Assembly (NCBI RefSeq): GCF_042431545.1
Contig: NZ_JBHLYX010000008.1
Strand: one strand, 5' to 3'
Length of the DNA stretch: 64,000 nt
Source: Pseudoalteromonas xiamenensis
GTDB taxonomy: Bacteria; Pseudomonadota; Gammaproteobacteria; Enterobacterales; Alteromonadaceae
A program made the position numbers and the translations under genes. How positions within the stretch are numbered: the first letter of the stretch is position 1; every line of letters starts with the position of its first letter. This document shows, in pieces, positions 26,117-35,514 of the stretch. The notes under the pieces are model-generated. The model saw nothing but the letters and a program-made list of their open reading frames with translations. It made no database searches and was not told where the DNA came from.

Positions 26117-28069
26117 ATGAATAAAGTAAGCATGCTAGTGAGCCTGACCGCTGTTGGGCTTTCACTAAGCGCTGAAGCGGGAAGCCTATACCATCGACTG
26201 GTTTGGGATGGCTATGCTGAGACTCAAGCCACAATCGGTTTTACACCGAGTGGGGGTAACGATCATCACGTCATGTGGGGAAGTTCAAGCAATGAAACAA
26301 CTTGGAAACGAGCCAACGTGACCGCCAGCAGAAGCTTTTCAAGTCTATCCAGCCAGTTCGTAAAATTAACAGGCTTAAACGCAAACTCAAAAGTGTATTA
26401 CCGGGTTTGTGATTCGACCGGATGCGGCGAACGTTTGTGGTTTCAAACCGCACCAAGTGATAGCTCAGGTTTCACGGTAGTCGCCGGCGGTGATACGCGC
26501 ACGGGCTGGACAACACGCCGCCAAGGTAATCTGTTAATCGCCAAATTACGTCCTTTGTTTATCATGCATGGCGGCGACTACACCAATGCCAATAACAGTT
26601 CTGAAATGACTGAATATTTAAAGGATTGGCAGTTAACTTTTTCTGATGACGTGATTGATGGCCAAAGCTACAAGCGTATCTATCCGTTTATCGCGACTCA
26701 CGGCAATCACGAAGATGGTAACTTTAATACCTTGTGTGAGGTGTTTGGTGTCGACTACAACCAAGATGGTCAGTGTAATGCGAATGATACCTACGGAGCA
26801 GTAAACATTTCTCCTCTGTTGCGCGTGTACACGTTAAATAGCCAATTCCAGAACTCGGGTTGGTCAAGTTATGCCAGCGCCATGAATAACTGGCTTAATA
26901 ATGATTTGTCGGTCAGCCAAAACACTTGGAAATTTGGCCAGTATCACAAGCCGATGTTCCCGCATTACAGCGGCAAGTCAGACAATACGACACTTTATAA
27001 TTGGTGGGCATCCCAGTTTTACAGCAAAGGTATGCACTTAATTGTGGAATCCGATACCCACATCAATAAACTGACTTACCCAGTGCAACCCTCTGGCAGT
27101 AATTTCAGCGCAACCACCTCAGGTGGCACGGTTTACGTCGGCGAAGGTAGCTGGGGTGCGCCAGCTCGCTCAGCGAATGATCCTAAGAATTGGACCATCG
27201 ATCTTGCGAGTATTCAGCAATTCAAGGTTATCACGGTGACTACTGATGAATTAGTTGTGCGTACTGCTCAGTTTGACGCTAACGCCGATGCGCTGTCTCA
27301 ATCAGCTCGTGATGCCGACCCGCTTGCGTTACCTGCGAACGTAAATTGGTGGAGTGCAGCAACCGTCGGCGATGCGATGACGCTGGTTAAAGCAAGCAAT
27401 GGTTTAGTCAAAATAAAAGACGATGGTCCTGTTGACCCTGATCTGACTGAACTGCAAAACGGCGAAGTTCGCAGTAATTTGTCTGCGGCAAAATCACAAA
27501 AACTGAACTTTACGCTGCAAGTCCCCAACAATGCTTCCGACCTTGTTGTTAGCAGTTCAGGGGGGACGGGAGATGCAGACTTGTACGTGAAATTTGGTTC
27601 AGAGCCGACAGACAATAGCTTTGATTGTCGTCCATATGAAGCGGGTAATAATGAAACCTGTACGATTGTAACTCCGCAACAAGGTACGTATTACATTCAG
27701 TTGAATGCATATAAAGACTTTACCGGACTGAGCTTAAAAGCACAGTATCAATCTGGCACGACAACGGAACCTCATGGCGGTGATACCAAAACAAACCTTT
27801 CTGCTGCAAAAGACGAGTGGTACCGCTTAACATTTGAATTACCTGCTAATGTTAAATCACTTACAGTACAAACCTCTGGTGGTACAGGCGATGCTGATTT
27901 ATATGTACGTCAAGGGAGTGAACCTTCAACTGGTAGCTTTGATTGCCGCCCATATAAAGATGGCAATGCCGAAACATGTACGTTAAATACGCCAAAAGCT
28001 GGCACGTGGTACATCGGTGTTCGCGCTTACGCTGCATATAGTGGTTTAACCTTAAATTACGCTTATTAA
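26117..28069 (+). CDS. Secreted purple acid phosphatase-like protein with two PPC domains
   Basis: A 650-residue exported metallophosphoesterase. Signal peptide 1-21 (ending AEA); fibronectin-like N-terminal domain (HRLVWDGYAETQATIGF, about 25-115); metallophosphatase core with GGDTR, MHGGDYTN, THGNHEDG, QYHKPMFPHY and ESDTHINKL, the metal-ligand motifs of purple acid phosphatases; then two PPC domains (about 445-545 and 550-650). The usual final GHxH is here SDTHIN, so one ligand differs. The PPC domains probably aid secretion or binding and are often removed later. Third gene of an operon with the cytochrome/EB_dh fusion. Confidence 0.82.
   Translation: MNKVSMLVSLTAVGLSLSAEAGSLYHRLVWDGYAETQATIGFTPSGGNDHHVMWGSSSNETTWKRANVTASRSFSSLSSQFVKLTGLNANSKVYYRVCDSTGCGERLWFQTAPSDSSGFTVVAGGDTRTGWTTRRQGNLLIAKLRPLFIMHGGDYTNANNSSEMTEYLKDWQLTFSDDVIDGQSYKRIYPFIATHGNHEDGNFNTLCEVFGVDYNQDGQCNANDTYGAVNISPLLRVYTLNSQFQNSGWSSYASAMNNWLNNDLSVSQNTWKFGQYHKPMFPHYSGKSDNTTLYNWWASQFYSKGMHLIVESDTHINKLTYPVQPSGSNFSATTSGGTVYVGEGSWGAPARSANDPKNWTIDLASIQQFKVITVTTDELVVRTAQFDANADALSQSARDADPLALPANVNWWSAATVGDAMTLVKASNGLVKIKDDGPVDPDLTELQNGEVRSNLSAAKSQKLNFTLQVPNNASDLVVSSSGGTGDADLYVKFGSEPTDNSFDCRPYEAGNNETCTIVTPQQGTYYIQLNAYKDFTGLSLKAQYQSGTTTEPHGGDTKTNLSAAKDEWYRLTFELPANVKSLTVQTSGGTGDADLYVRQGSEPSTGSFDCRPYKDGNAETCTLNTPKAGTWYIGVRAYAAYSGLTLNYAY
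27450..28066 (+). repeat. Tandem PPC domain coding repeat
   Basis: Two consecutive C-terminal domains of the phosphatase share the segments GGTGDADLYV, then SFDCRPY and ETCT, about 106 residues apart. The DNA of the two copies has diverged, so this is an old domain duplication rather than a recent one. Confidence 0.8.
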
Positions 28070-28077
28070 ACCAATTT

Positions 28078-28118
28078 GCTACTCCTTTGATAAATAAAAA
28101 TATATTCAAGGGAGTAGC
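28078..28118. terminator. Hairpin between convergent genes
   Basis: A 13-bp stem (GCTACTCCTTTGA at 28078-28090 with its complement at 28106-28118, one G-U pair) separates the phosphatase and acyltransferase genes. It could stop transcription on both strands, although the T tracts are short. Confidence 0.5.
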
Positions 28119-28136
28119 ATTTCAACGAGCGGATGT

Positions 28137-29159
28137 TTAAGCCTCTGAACGTGAAGTATTCACTTGGCGCTTGATCCATTGTGCAATGGGATATTCAAAA
28201 TATCGAAACGATAAATAAGCCGAAGCGATACTCAAGCTCAATGACGCGAGTAGTTTTAATTCTACGCTGAATTCCCAATGCTCCACGATTCGAATAATCG
28301 GCAGGTGCAGTAAGTAGAGTGAATAGGAGATTTTCCCTAAAAAGTCAGTTAGATCATTGGATAGCAGAACATTGGTGTCAGGCACCAAATAGAGGATGGC
28401 AAAAAAGATACTGCCCATGACCAGTAAGACTTCATAACTTAACCACATTCGATTTTTAGCGTCTGACGTGATGGGTGAAAAGGAAGGGTACATCAAGACA
28501 ATCAATGCAAGGCTCAAAATAAACCAATGTGACTTTAAGTAATCTGGAATGTCGATTTTGCGATGATTCATACCAAATAATACACCGACGAAGAAATAGG
28601 GGAAACTTCGCAACACGTTAAATTCGTTGTAAGGGATACCTAAAAATTCACCGTACACTTTGGGAAAGTTACTGAAAAAGAGCGCAATTAAGACGACAAC
28701 TACAATCAAATAGATAAACCCAGGTTTATTCATTGCAAGTGCCCAAAGCCCGATAAACACAACATAGAATTGAACCTCAGGCGCAATAGACCAAAGCACA
28801 CTATCACCATATAAAAACAACAAATGCCCCATCAATGCTGCCGCATTTGGAATCTCATACAGACCGTTGATATCCATTAGAGAAAGGACAAAAGAGACGG
28901 TCACAATGACCAAATAAAGCGGCACTATCCGAGCAATCCTCGCTATCACATAACGCCGTACATTCGCCGCCGACCAGGTTTGCGTGCAATACAAATGCGC
29001 CATCAGAAAACCGCTCAGCATAAAAAATAACATGACGCCATAAGCCCCTGCTCCGCCACCCAATCGACCAGAAAACCAACCCGATACATCGCTAAAATGA
29101 GTAACGAACACAATTAACGCAGCCAGCGCCCTTAGCGCGTTCAGTTTTCTAATTTCCAT
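28137..29159 (-). CDS. Membrane acyltransferase 3 family protein (OafA-like)
   Basis: A 340-residue multi-pass membrane protein of the acyltransferase 3 family, which transfers acetyl or other acyl groups to sugars of surface polysaccharides or other exported compounds. It starts MEIRKLNALRALAALIVFVTHF, with the conserved histidine in the first membrane helix, and has about ten hydrophobic segments. The ATG at 29159 has AAAGGAAG upstream; an in-frame start 21 bases further adds seven residues. It stands alone, so its acceptor is unknown. Confidence 0.88.
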   Translation of the reverse strand: MEIRKLNALRALAALIVFVTHFSDVSGWFSGRLGGGAGAYGVMLFFMLSGFLMAHLYCTQTWSAANVRRYVIARIARIVPLYLVIVTVSFVLSLMDINGLYEIPNAAALMGHLLFLYGDSVLWSIAPEVQFYVVFIGLWALAMNKPGFIYLIVVVVLIALFFSNFPKVYGEFLGIPYNEFNVLRSFPYFFVGVLFGMNHRKIDIPDYLKSHWFILSLALIVLMYPSFSPITSDAKNRMWLSYEVLLVMGSIFFAILYLVPDTNVLLSNDLTDFLGKISYSLYLLHLPIIRIVEHWEFSVELKLLASLSLSIASAYLSFRYFEYPIAQWIKRQVNTSRSEA

Positions 29160-29326
29160 CGAACTTCCTTTCGGCAACAATCCGCTTACTATACAAAAAT
29201 TCGATTATTCAATCAGTTAGTCGAATGGAAGTCTACTTTTTTGGTGTCACGCTTTTACTCTTTTCTTGTTTTATCGCAATACCTTAGCCTATATACAAGA
29301 GTATGCTTTAAGAAAAAGGAAGGCAT

Positions 29327-30727
29327 ATGGCAACAATTCATTTTCATGGCGCAGCTCAGCAAGTGACCGGCTCTTGCCACCTCATTGAGTCAACGGCCAT
29401 CGGGAAAGTTCTCCTTGATTGTGGAATGGAACAAGGTGGGGATGATGGAGAACTTTACCAAAAACAATTTGCGTTTAACCCACAGCAGATTGATGCAGTC
29501 ATTCTGTCACACGCGCATTTAGACCACAGTGGCATGTTGCCGAAATTGGTTCGACAAGGTTTTCATGGCCGAATTTATTGTACTCATGCCACCAAAGCAT
29601 TACTTGAAGTCATGCTCAAAGACGCCGTGTCCATCTATTTACATGATCTTGAAAGAGAAAATATCCGGCGAGCTAGACAAGGTGAAGTTCCGCTGCAACC
29701 GATTATCGAACAAACAGATGTGCAAAAAACCTTGTCGCTTTGCCAAACGTACGATTACTTAGAATCCATTTCAATTGGCTCCGCAGGTGTACTTAAATTT
29801 AGAGATGCAGGCCACATTTTAGGATCTTCGATTGTTGAACTCACACTTACCGAACGTGGAGAACGTAAAGTACTGGTCTTTTCTGGAGACTTAGGGAATC
29901 CTGATACTGTGCTAATGAAAGCCCCTTCTGCGGTTTATCACGCTGACGTACTCATGATGGAAAGCACCTACGGTGACAGAGATCATCGAAACTACACCAA
30001 TACGTGTAGCCAATTCGCCGAATTGCTCGACAAAGCGAAAAAGCAAGGAGGCAACGTACTGATCCCGTCATTTGCCGTTGGCCGGACACAAGAATTACTC
30101 TTTCACTTAGGGTGTTTGTATCACCAAGGAAAACTTGAAGGATGGCAAGTCTTTTTAGATAGTCCAATGGCTATTGCCGTTACTGAAATTTACGACAGCT
30201 GGGCTGCACTCTTGGACAAGAAAGCAATGAATCATCTTGCCAAGTACAACTACGATTCATTGCAATCCTTTTTGCCCAATTTGCACCTTACACCAGACCC
30301 AGAACAATCAATGGCACTTAACCGTATTAAAGGTGGCGCGATAATCATTGCAGGCTCAGGAATGTGTACTGGAGGTCGCATTCGCCAACATTTTAAACAT
30401 CGCCTATGGCGAACCGATACCACCGTTATTTTTGTCGGCTTTCAAGCCCGCAACAGCTTAGGACGGTTACTAGTGGATGGCATTAAACACGTTAAGTTAT
30501 TTGGTGAACAGATTGCTGTTAAAGCGCAAATTGAGACTTTGGGTGGATTCTCGGCTCACGCAGGTAAAACACAGCTTATGGAATGGCAACAACATTTCAA
30601 AGATTCGCCAAAAACGATCCTCATTCATGGCGAAGTCAATGCGTTAGAATCACTGGCGCAATCGCTTTGGAGCGACTACCACGTCAAAGCCATGATCCCA
30701 CATGAAGGTGAACTGTTTAGTTTTTAG
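29327..30727 (+). CDS. Beta-CASP metallo-beta-lactamase RNA hydrolase
   Basis: Predicted zinc-dependent RNA-processing nuclease of the beta-CASP group. The 466-residue protein has the metallo-beta-lactamase motif HAHLDHSG (H62, H64, D66, H67), a further SGDLG, ESTYGDRDH, and the beta-CASP motifs (LIPSFAVGRTQELLFHL; IIIAGSGMCTGGRI; GGFSAHAGKTQLMEW). GGAAGG precedes the ATG. The 3' end overlaps the convergent acyltransferase gene by 11 bases. Its substrate is not evident. Confidence 0.9.
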   Translation: MATIHFHGAAQQVTGSCHLIESTAIGKVLLDCGMEQGGDDGELYQKQFAFNPQQIDAVILSHAHLDHSGMLPKLVRQGFHGRIYCTHATKALLEVMLKDAVSIYLHDLERENIRRARQGEVPLQPIIEQTDVQKTLSLCQTYDYLESISIGSAGVLKFRDAGHILGSSIVELTLTERGERKVLVFSGDLGNPDTVLMKAPSAVYHADVLMMESTYGDRDHRNYTNTCSQFAELLDKAKKQGGNVLIPSFAVGRTQELLFHLGCLYHQGKLEGWQVFLDSPMAIAVTEIYDSWAALLDKKAMNHLAKYNYDSLQSFLPNLHLTPDPEQSMALNRIKGGAIIIAGSGMCTGGRIRQHFKHRLWRTDTTVIFVGFQARNSLGRLLVDGIKHVKLFGEQIAVKAQIETLGGFSAHAGKTQLMEWQQHFKDSPKTILIHGEVNALESLAQSLWSDYHVKAMIPHEGELFSF

Positions 30728-31325
30728 AGTCCGTTTGTTGGCCAGAAACCTGTTTAGGGTATTTGGCCATTTCAATTGGAAATAACGCTTTAAATCGTTG
30801 TAATTCATCCTCGATATTATCCCCCACAGGTTCTGCGGGCAGCACGACAAACGTTTTTGTACGGTAATCAAGTGCCATTGGGACAACGGGGACGTTTGCT
30901 TCTTTGGCGATATAGAGAAAACCACTTTTCCATTCTGGACTGTATTTGCGAGTACCTTCAGGCGCCAACCCCAAAATGAGCTGTTCATTATTGTCGAAAA
31001 TCGCTTTTGCTTCACCGACAACCCCATGCGCTGAACGTCTGTCGACGGGGATTCCACCCCAGTGCTTTAACAACCAACCAACAGGCCCTATAAAGATGGT
31101 GTGTTTACCTAAAAAGCGGATCTTAACACCGAGCGACAATTTGACCGCAATGCCAATAATAAAATCCCAGTTGGACGTGTGGGGCGCAACAGCAGCTACA
31201 AATTTTGCGTGCTCGGGAAAACTCCCCGACACCTTCCACCCCATACATTTTAGGGCGAGATCTCCGATAAGGCGTCCGACACGACTATTTGTTCGTGGAA
31301 TACACGGTGGAATGTTTATGTTCAT
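30717..31325 (-). CDS. 1-acylglycerol-3-phosphate O-acyltransferase-like protein
   Basis: A 202-residue protein of the lysophospholipid acyltransferase family. It has the catalytic HX4D motif (H49 to D54, HTSNWD) and the glycerol-phosphate-binding motif PEGTR (122-126). It is shorter than PlsC and lacks clear membrane helices, as in the small subgroup of this family. It may acylate a lysophospholipid or another lipid precursor. Convergent with and overlapping the beta-CASP gene by 11 bases. Confidence 0.83.
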   Translation of the reverse strand: MNINIPPCIPRTNSRVGRLIGDLALKCMGWKVSGSFPEHAKFVAAVAPHTSNWDFIIGIAVKLSLGVKIRFLGKHTIFIGPVGWLLKHWGGIPVDRRSAHGVVGEAKAIFDNNEQLILGLAPEGTRKYSPEWKSGFLYIAKEANVPVVPMALDYRTKTFVVLPAEPVGDNIEDELQRFKALFPIEMAKYPKQVSGQQTDSKN

Positions 31326-31477
31326 AGGCTAACTTTTTTCTTTACACTTTAGCATAGCACCAGTTTGGTGCAAATAGATGCCAGATGAGAAAAGTTAGCC
31401 TCAATTTCGTGAAAGTTAATAAATAGCGCAAGAAATAAACTATCCCGTCTACCTATTAATTATCGCGTACATTGCGA

Positions 31478-31882
31478 TTACTGACATTTAATTGTTGCGT
31501 ACAATTGATAACACTGGTTTTTACTACCTGTGCTTGAAGAAGTCCACGCTTTACCGTACCAATCGTATGCTGCATAGCTAGATTCGTCTTCACCACAAAG
31601 AATCGTGCTGCCCGACACTTCTTGATTATGACCACGTTCTTCACAGAATTGATTGCCATTTGTAGGATTTACGAAGAACGAACGAAGGTTACCATTAACC
31701 CATACTTTTGGACCATAGTAAGTGACAGCACCTGTCGCCAATGTGCCATTTTGTTCAACCATAGACAGCTCAGCACGCTCAAACGCAGCGCCTTCTGCAT
31801 TTGATGCTTTCAGTGATAATGTTTCAGCTTGAACAGATAACGTCAATGTAGCTAATACTGCAAGTGCGATACTTGTTTTCAT
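31478..31882 (-). CDS. Small secreted protein of unknown function
   Basis: A 134-residue protein with a clean signal peptide (1-19, ending VQA). The mature part has four cysteines (in FCEERG, ILCGED, NQCYQL and the C-terminal IKCQ) that could form two disulfides, and a Ser/Thr/Tyr-rich segment (YDWYGKAWTSSSTGSKN). AAGGAAC precedes the start. Single gene between two unrelated ones. No family recognised. Confidence 0.6.
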   Translation of the reverse strand: MKTSIALAVLATLTLSVQAETLSLKASNAEGAAFERAELSMVEQNGTLATGAVTYYGPKVWVNGNLRSFFVNPTNGNQFCEERGHNQEVSGSTILCGEDESSYAAYDWYGKAWTSSSTGSKNQCYQLYATIKCQ

Positions 31883-31991
31883 TTTTGTAGTTCCTTTGTT
31901 GATAAAATAGAATGTATTGCAGTGCTATTAGGTCATTTTCAGATGATCGTTTTATATACTATTTATTTACTTTTTATTAATGAAGGTATTG

Positions 31992-32522
31992 ATGTTGGAA
32001 ACAGGCAACCGTCGATTGTTTTTTGGGATTGGTCTAAAAAACCAAGCAATTGAGCAAATTTCTGCGTGGTTAATGCACAGCGTTCATACTTCACGCCCTT
32101 TCACAGCCCCCTACAATTTGCATCTTACGCTTGCATTTTATGGCATGGTCAAGGATGACGATGCACAAGCCTTAATTGAGAATGCTGCTAAGCTGAACGT
32201 TGCTCCGTTCTCGTTAACCTTCGAAGAAACCGCATACTGGCAACATTCAGGGATATTTTATTTGAAGCCAAACTCACCTCCAACTGCATTATCGGCGCTT
32301 GCGGAGCCTCTGCGTGACGTCGGCGAAAAGTTGAATATTTACACCAACCCACACCCATTTTCTCCGCACATCACCTTATGTCGTGGGGTAAAAAAACAAC
32401 CTGAAGTAGTAAACCCCATTGAGCCACTGATCGTTCCCGTAGATAGATTCCACCTTTATCATTCACACCGAAATGAAAAAGGGCTCATTTATGAGCCCAT
32501 TAAAACGTTCTTACTAAATTAG
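31992..32522 (+). CDS. thpR: RNA 2',3'-cyclic phosphodiesterase ThpR (LigT family)
   Basis: A 176-residue member of the 2H phosphoesterase family, which opens 2',3'-cyclic phosphates of RNA. Both HxT catalytic motifs are present: NLHLTLAFYG (H44, T46) and SPHITLCRG. The ATG at 31992 has GAAGG upstream; a start 12 bases earlier is possible. The 3' end of the gene contains a hairpin that looks like the terminator of the convergent gene. Confidence 0.88.
   Translation: MLETGNRRLFFGIGLKNQAIEQISAWLMHSVHTSRPFTAPYNLHLTLAFYGMVKDDDAQALIENAAKLNVAPFSLTFEETAYWQHSGIFYLKPNSPPTALSALAEPLRDVGEKLNIYTNPHPFSPHITLCRGVKKQPEVVNPIEPLIVPVDRFHLYHSHRNEKGLIYEPIKTFLLN
32476..32498 (-). terminator. Terminator inside the 3' end of thpR
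   Basis: On the minus strand GGGCTCAT / ATGAGCCC with a two-base loop is followed by TTTTT. It lies about 30 bases behind the GFA-family gene stop, inside the last codons of thpR on the other strand. It fits an intrinsic terminator for the minus-strand gene. Confidence 0.7.
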
Positions 32523-32528
32523 GTAAAT

Positions 32529-32951
32529 TTATTCAGGTACATTCGCGAATTGTTCAAACACTTCTTTGCCTGTCATTGTTTTAGTCTCATTGGCAAACTC
32601 ATAGTAGGCAGGTTTTTCATCAATGAAAATCTGATGATCGAACGTCAATTCTCCTTCATCGGCGAAAAGTCCTGCAGGCAGAATGTAGTGGTTATTCGCC
32701 TTTAATCGATAAAAAAGATGAGTACCACAAGTTTTACAAAATCCACGCTCAGCCCATTCCGATGATGAAAAGACCGTTACCGCGTCGGTCGGCGTTACGG
32801 TGACTTGTCCTTGGCTTTCTACGGCCAAAAATGGCCCACCACCCCATTTCCGGCACATTGAACAGTGACATGCTCCGACATGGGGTTTTAATTCTGACGT
32901 CTCAACGGTCACGGCTTTACAAAGACATTGAACTCGCAATGGATTACTCAT
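32529..32951 (-). CDS. GFA/CENP-V family zinc protein
   Basis: A 140-residue protein of the GFA family (glutathione-dependent formaldehyde-activating enzyme-like). Zinc-ligand cysteines are present at 9, 11, 28, 30, 33, 72 and 75 (CLCKAV, ACHCSMCRKW, FCKTCGTHLFYR). Many family members have no proven reaction, so the formaldehyde role should not be assumed. Single gene with a terminator in thpR. Confidence 0.85.
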   Translation of the reverse strand: MSNPLRVQCLCKAVTVETSELKPHVGACHCSMCRKWGGGPFLAVESQGQVTVTPTDAVTVFSSSEWAERGFCKTCGTHLFYRLKANNHYILPAGLFADEGELTFDHQIFIDEKPAYYEFANETKTMTGKEVFEQFANVPE

Positions 32952-33031
32952 CTACCTTCCTTATAAAATAATTACTTAAAATACGACCCTAACGGTGAAT
33001 ACACGTTATGTCTATCCTTTGCAACAACCTA

Positions 33032-35149
33032 CTAGTATTTAAATTTACCGATTTGCTTATTAATGTCTTTGGCAACTTGTGCAATAAGCTTACTTTGTGT
33101 AGCCGCATCCGACGCCGCTTGATTCAAGCTATGAACAGCACCGCTAATGTTCGTCACGTTCTGATTTATATCTTCACTGACGACACTTTGTTCTTCCGCT
33201 GCACTGGCAATTTGCGTCGCCGCATCACTAATTTGTGCTGCTGCAGCGATAGCCAAATCAAGTTTTGCTTTTGCATCTGCTGCGCTTTGCTTGCAGTTTT
33301 CGACCATTTCTTGGTTTTGATTCATCGCAGTCACAGCCTGCTGGGTACACCCAGTGAGCTCACTGATGATGCCTTGGATTTCAACAGTTGATGCCTGAGT
33401 ACGAGACGCTAAATTCCGAACTTCATCTGCAACCACCGCAAACCCGCGGCCTTGTTCACCTGCGCGAGCCGCTTCAATCGCCGCATTTAACGCAAGTAGA
33501 TTGGTTTGTTCAGAAATATTGCGGATCACTTCCACAATGCTGTTGATGCTCGTGCTCGACTTTTCCAGCTGCACCATCAACTCACACGCTTCAATCATAC
33601 TTGTGCTTAACGTTGTGACTACCTGCTCCGTTTGAGCAACGGAAACATCACCTTCTTTTACCGAAAGCGTTGCTTCATTTGCTAAATCGGCAGTTCTTGA
33701 CGCCTGCCCCGCCACCTCAGAGGCCGTCGCCGACATTTCCGTCACCGCAGTCACCACTTGCTCAATCGCCTGTTGTTGGAGACTAATTTCATGGTTTGTG
33801 CGCGTTGAAATTTCCGCACTGACATCCGACGACTGACGAAGAGAGCTCACAAGTGTGGCCGTATCACCAACAATTCGATGGGTTTTATCTAAAAAGAGGT
33901 TTAGCGCTGAGGCTAGTTGCCCTATCTCATCTTTACGATTTATCTCTACGCGACTGGTTAAATCACCGTCAGAGGTAGCTAATTCTTCTACCTTGTCGGT
34001 CAATAGTTGCAACGGCCTTGCTATCTGTCCAGCAACTACATACAAAATTGAGACACCCGCAGCAGCGATTACCGCGGCGAGTATAAGTTGTAATGCCGTG
34101 CTTTGGTTGAACTCTTGTTCAAGTGCGGTTTGCATGGCGACAACTTCTGCTAACACAACTCGTTTTGGAACTCGGTACTCAAGCAGCCAAGGTGTTTTAA
34201 ATGCTTCAAACTTTATAGGCACAGTGACGACGTAATCTTCACCCATTTCAACAAATCTTGGTGTTGCAGCCTCAACAAGCGGCTCTACCGACTGCCATTT
34301 CGCCTCATCCAGCATGTTGCCAACCACGTTGGGATTTTCGGTATCCGCAACCCAATAACCTTTGTTTGAAACCAGTTTTAGTGCACCTTGTCCTGCAAAC
34401 AGCTCCTCATCTAAGTCTTCCAGTAATTTCTGCAAAAACGCCATGGAAATATCAACACCTGTTAACCCCTTAAATTCGTTGTTGATATATATAGGGTGAA
34501 CAATTGACGTCATTAAGGTTGGCACACCTTGCACATCCCAAACAGCTGGGTCGGTAATACAGCTCGACTTTTTATCTCGTGGGCACAGATACCATTCATT
34601 TAAGCGTAAGCCTCGGCTATTGCGGCTTTCGTTATATACGTCATCTGCCGTTACGGGTTGGATATCCAAATTTCCGCCACTGCCGCGTGTCCAATATGGC
34701 CCAAACTGTCCTGTTTCCGTTGAGTGGTTTGAATTTCTGGCAAATTCCGAATCTCGACCATCGACTGCGTTCGGTTCCCAAACAATGTAGGCGCCGAGGA
34801 GCGATTTATGTGACAGCATCGCCTCTTTCACAAATTGGCTATATTGCTCACGGCTTAACGGCATCTGAGCTTTTATCGCAGCGGATGTTGTCTCGCTAAG
34901 TCCCCGTGCAACACCAAGGCTTTCAGTAACAAGTACCTCGACTTGATCTGCTTGTTGCAGTAGCTGCGCTTTAAGCGATTCATCAACTTGTTTTATAAAT
35001 AACTTTTCGTTCGCTTGGTTGTGATTCGAAAATAGCGCGGAAGAACTCATTACCCCATAGGCAATCGTCGCTAAAACCGCTAAAACTAAACAACTTGCGG
35101 CCACGACTGCTATTTGCACTCGCATTGTAGTAAATTGAAATTGAAGCAT
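33032..35149 (-). CDS. Methyl-accepting chemotaxis protein with dCache sensor
   Basis: A 705-residue chemoreceptor: membrane segment about 10-33, a large periplasmic double-Cache domain (about 40-340, with GAYIVWEPNAVDGRDSEFAR and GLTGVDISMAFLQ), second membrane segment about 352-375, HAMP (about 376-430) and the signalling domain with the highly conserved hairpin EQTNLLALNAAIEAARAGEQ around 550-580. dCache domains commonly bind amino acids, organic acids or polyamines; the ligand cannot be read here. GGGAG precedes the start. Likely signals through CheA/CheW encoded elsewhere. Confidence 0.93.
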   Translation of the reverse strand: MLQFQFTTMRVQIAVVAASCLVLAVLATIAYGVMSSSALFSNHNQANEKLFIKQVDESLKAQLLQQADQVEVLVTESLGVARGLSETTSAAIKAQMPLSREQYSQFVKEAMLSHKSLLGAYIVWEPNAVDGRDSEFARNSNHSTETGQFGPYWTRGSGGNLDIQPVTADDVYNESRNSRGLRLNEWYLCPRDKKSSCITDPAVWDVQGVPTLMTSIVHPIYINNEFKGLTGVDISMAFLQKLLEDLDEELFAGQGALKLVSNKGYWVADTENPNVVGNMLDEAKWQSVEPLVEAATPRFVEMGEDYVVTVPIKFEAFKTPWLLEYRVPKRVVLAEVVAMQTALEQEFNQSTALQLILAAVIAAAGVSILYVVAGQIARPLQLLTDKVEELATSDGDLTSRVEINRKDEIGQLASALNLFLDKTHRIVGDTATLVSSLRQSSDVSAEISTRTNHEISLQQQAIEQVVTAVTEMSATASEVAGQASRTADLANEATLSVKEGDVSVAQTEQVVTTLSTSMIEACELMVQLEKSSTSINSIVEVIRNISEQTNLLALNAAIEAARAGEQGRGFAVVADEVRNLASRTQASTVEIQGIISELTGCTQQAVTAMNQNQEMVENCKQSAADAKAKLDLAIAAAAQISDAATQIASAAEEQSVVSEDINQNVTNISGAVHSLNQAASDAATQSKLIAQVAKDINKQIGKFKY

Positions 35150-35514
35150 GTCTTGCTCCCTTTTACGTCTAATTATTTAATTCAATTTTGTAATTAAGTT
35201 TGGCTGCACAACGTGTACGAACCAACTTCTTTCACATAAAAACTATCTTGTGCCATTATTTCCTTTAATTGTATCGCATTGCTGAAGTTCAACAGATTAA
35301 GGCACTGCTTTTCTAACACCCTTGTTCAGTGACAGCTACCGACTCTTCGACGTTGAAATTCAACAAAATCACACTTATACGTCATCAAACTTACCAGTTA
35401 AGTTCGATAAACTTGAGTATGGTAGAGGACAAATATTTGGCAAGTTGGAAAATTTCCGATTACTTTTAAGTTGTCATCATCCTCTATATCTAAATAAAAA
35501 TGGGAGAATACGAC
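35150..35514. other. Intergenic region between chemoreceptor and TorF genes
   Basis: 365 bases between two divergent genes. It should hold both promoters. The sequence is AT-rich with a GGGAG ribosome-binding site for the TorF gene at its end. An 86-codon open frame crosses it but has no coding character. I see no repeat, tRNA or clear promoter. Confidence 0.6.
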
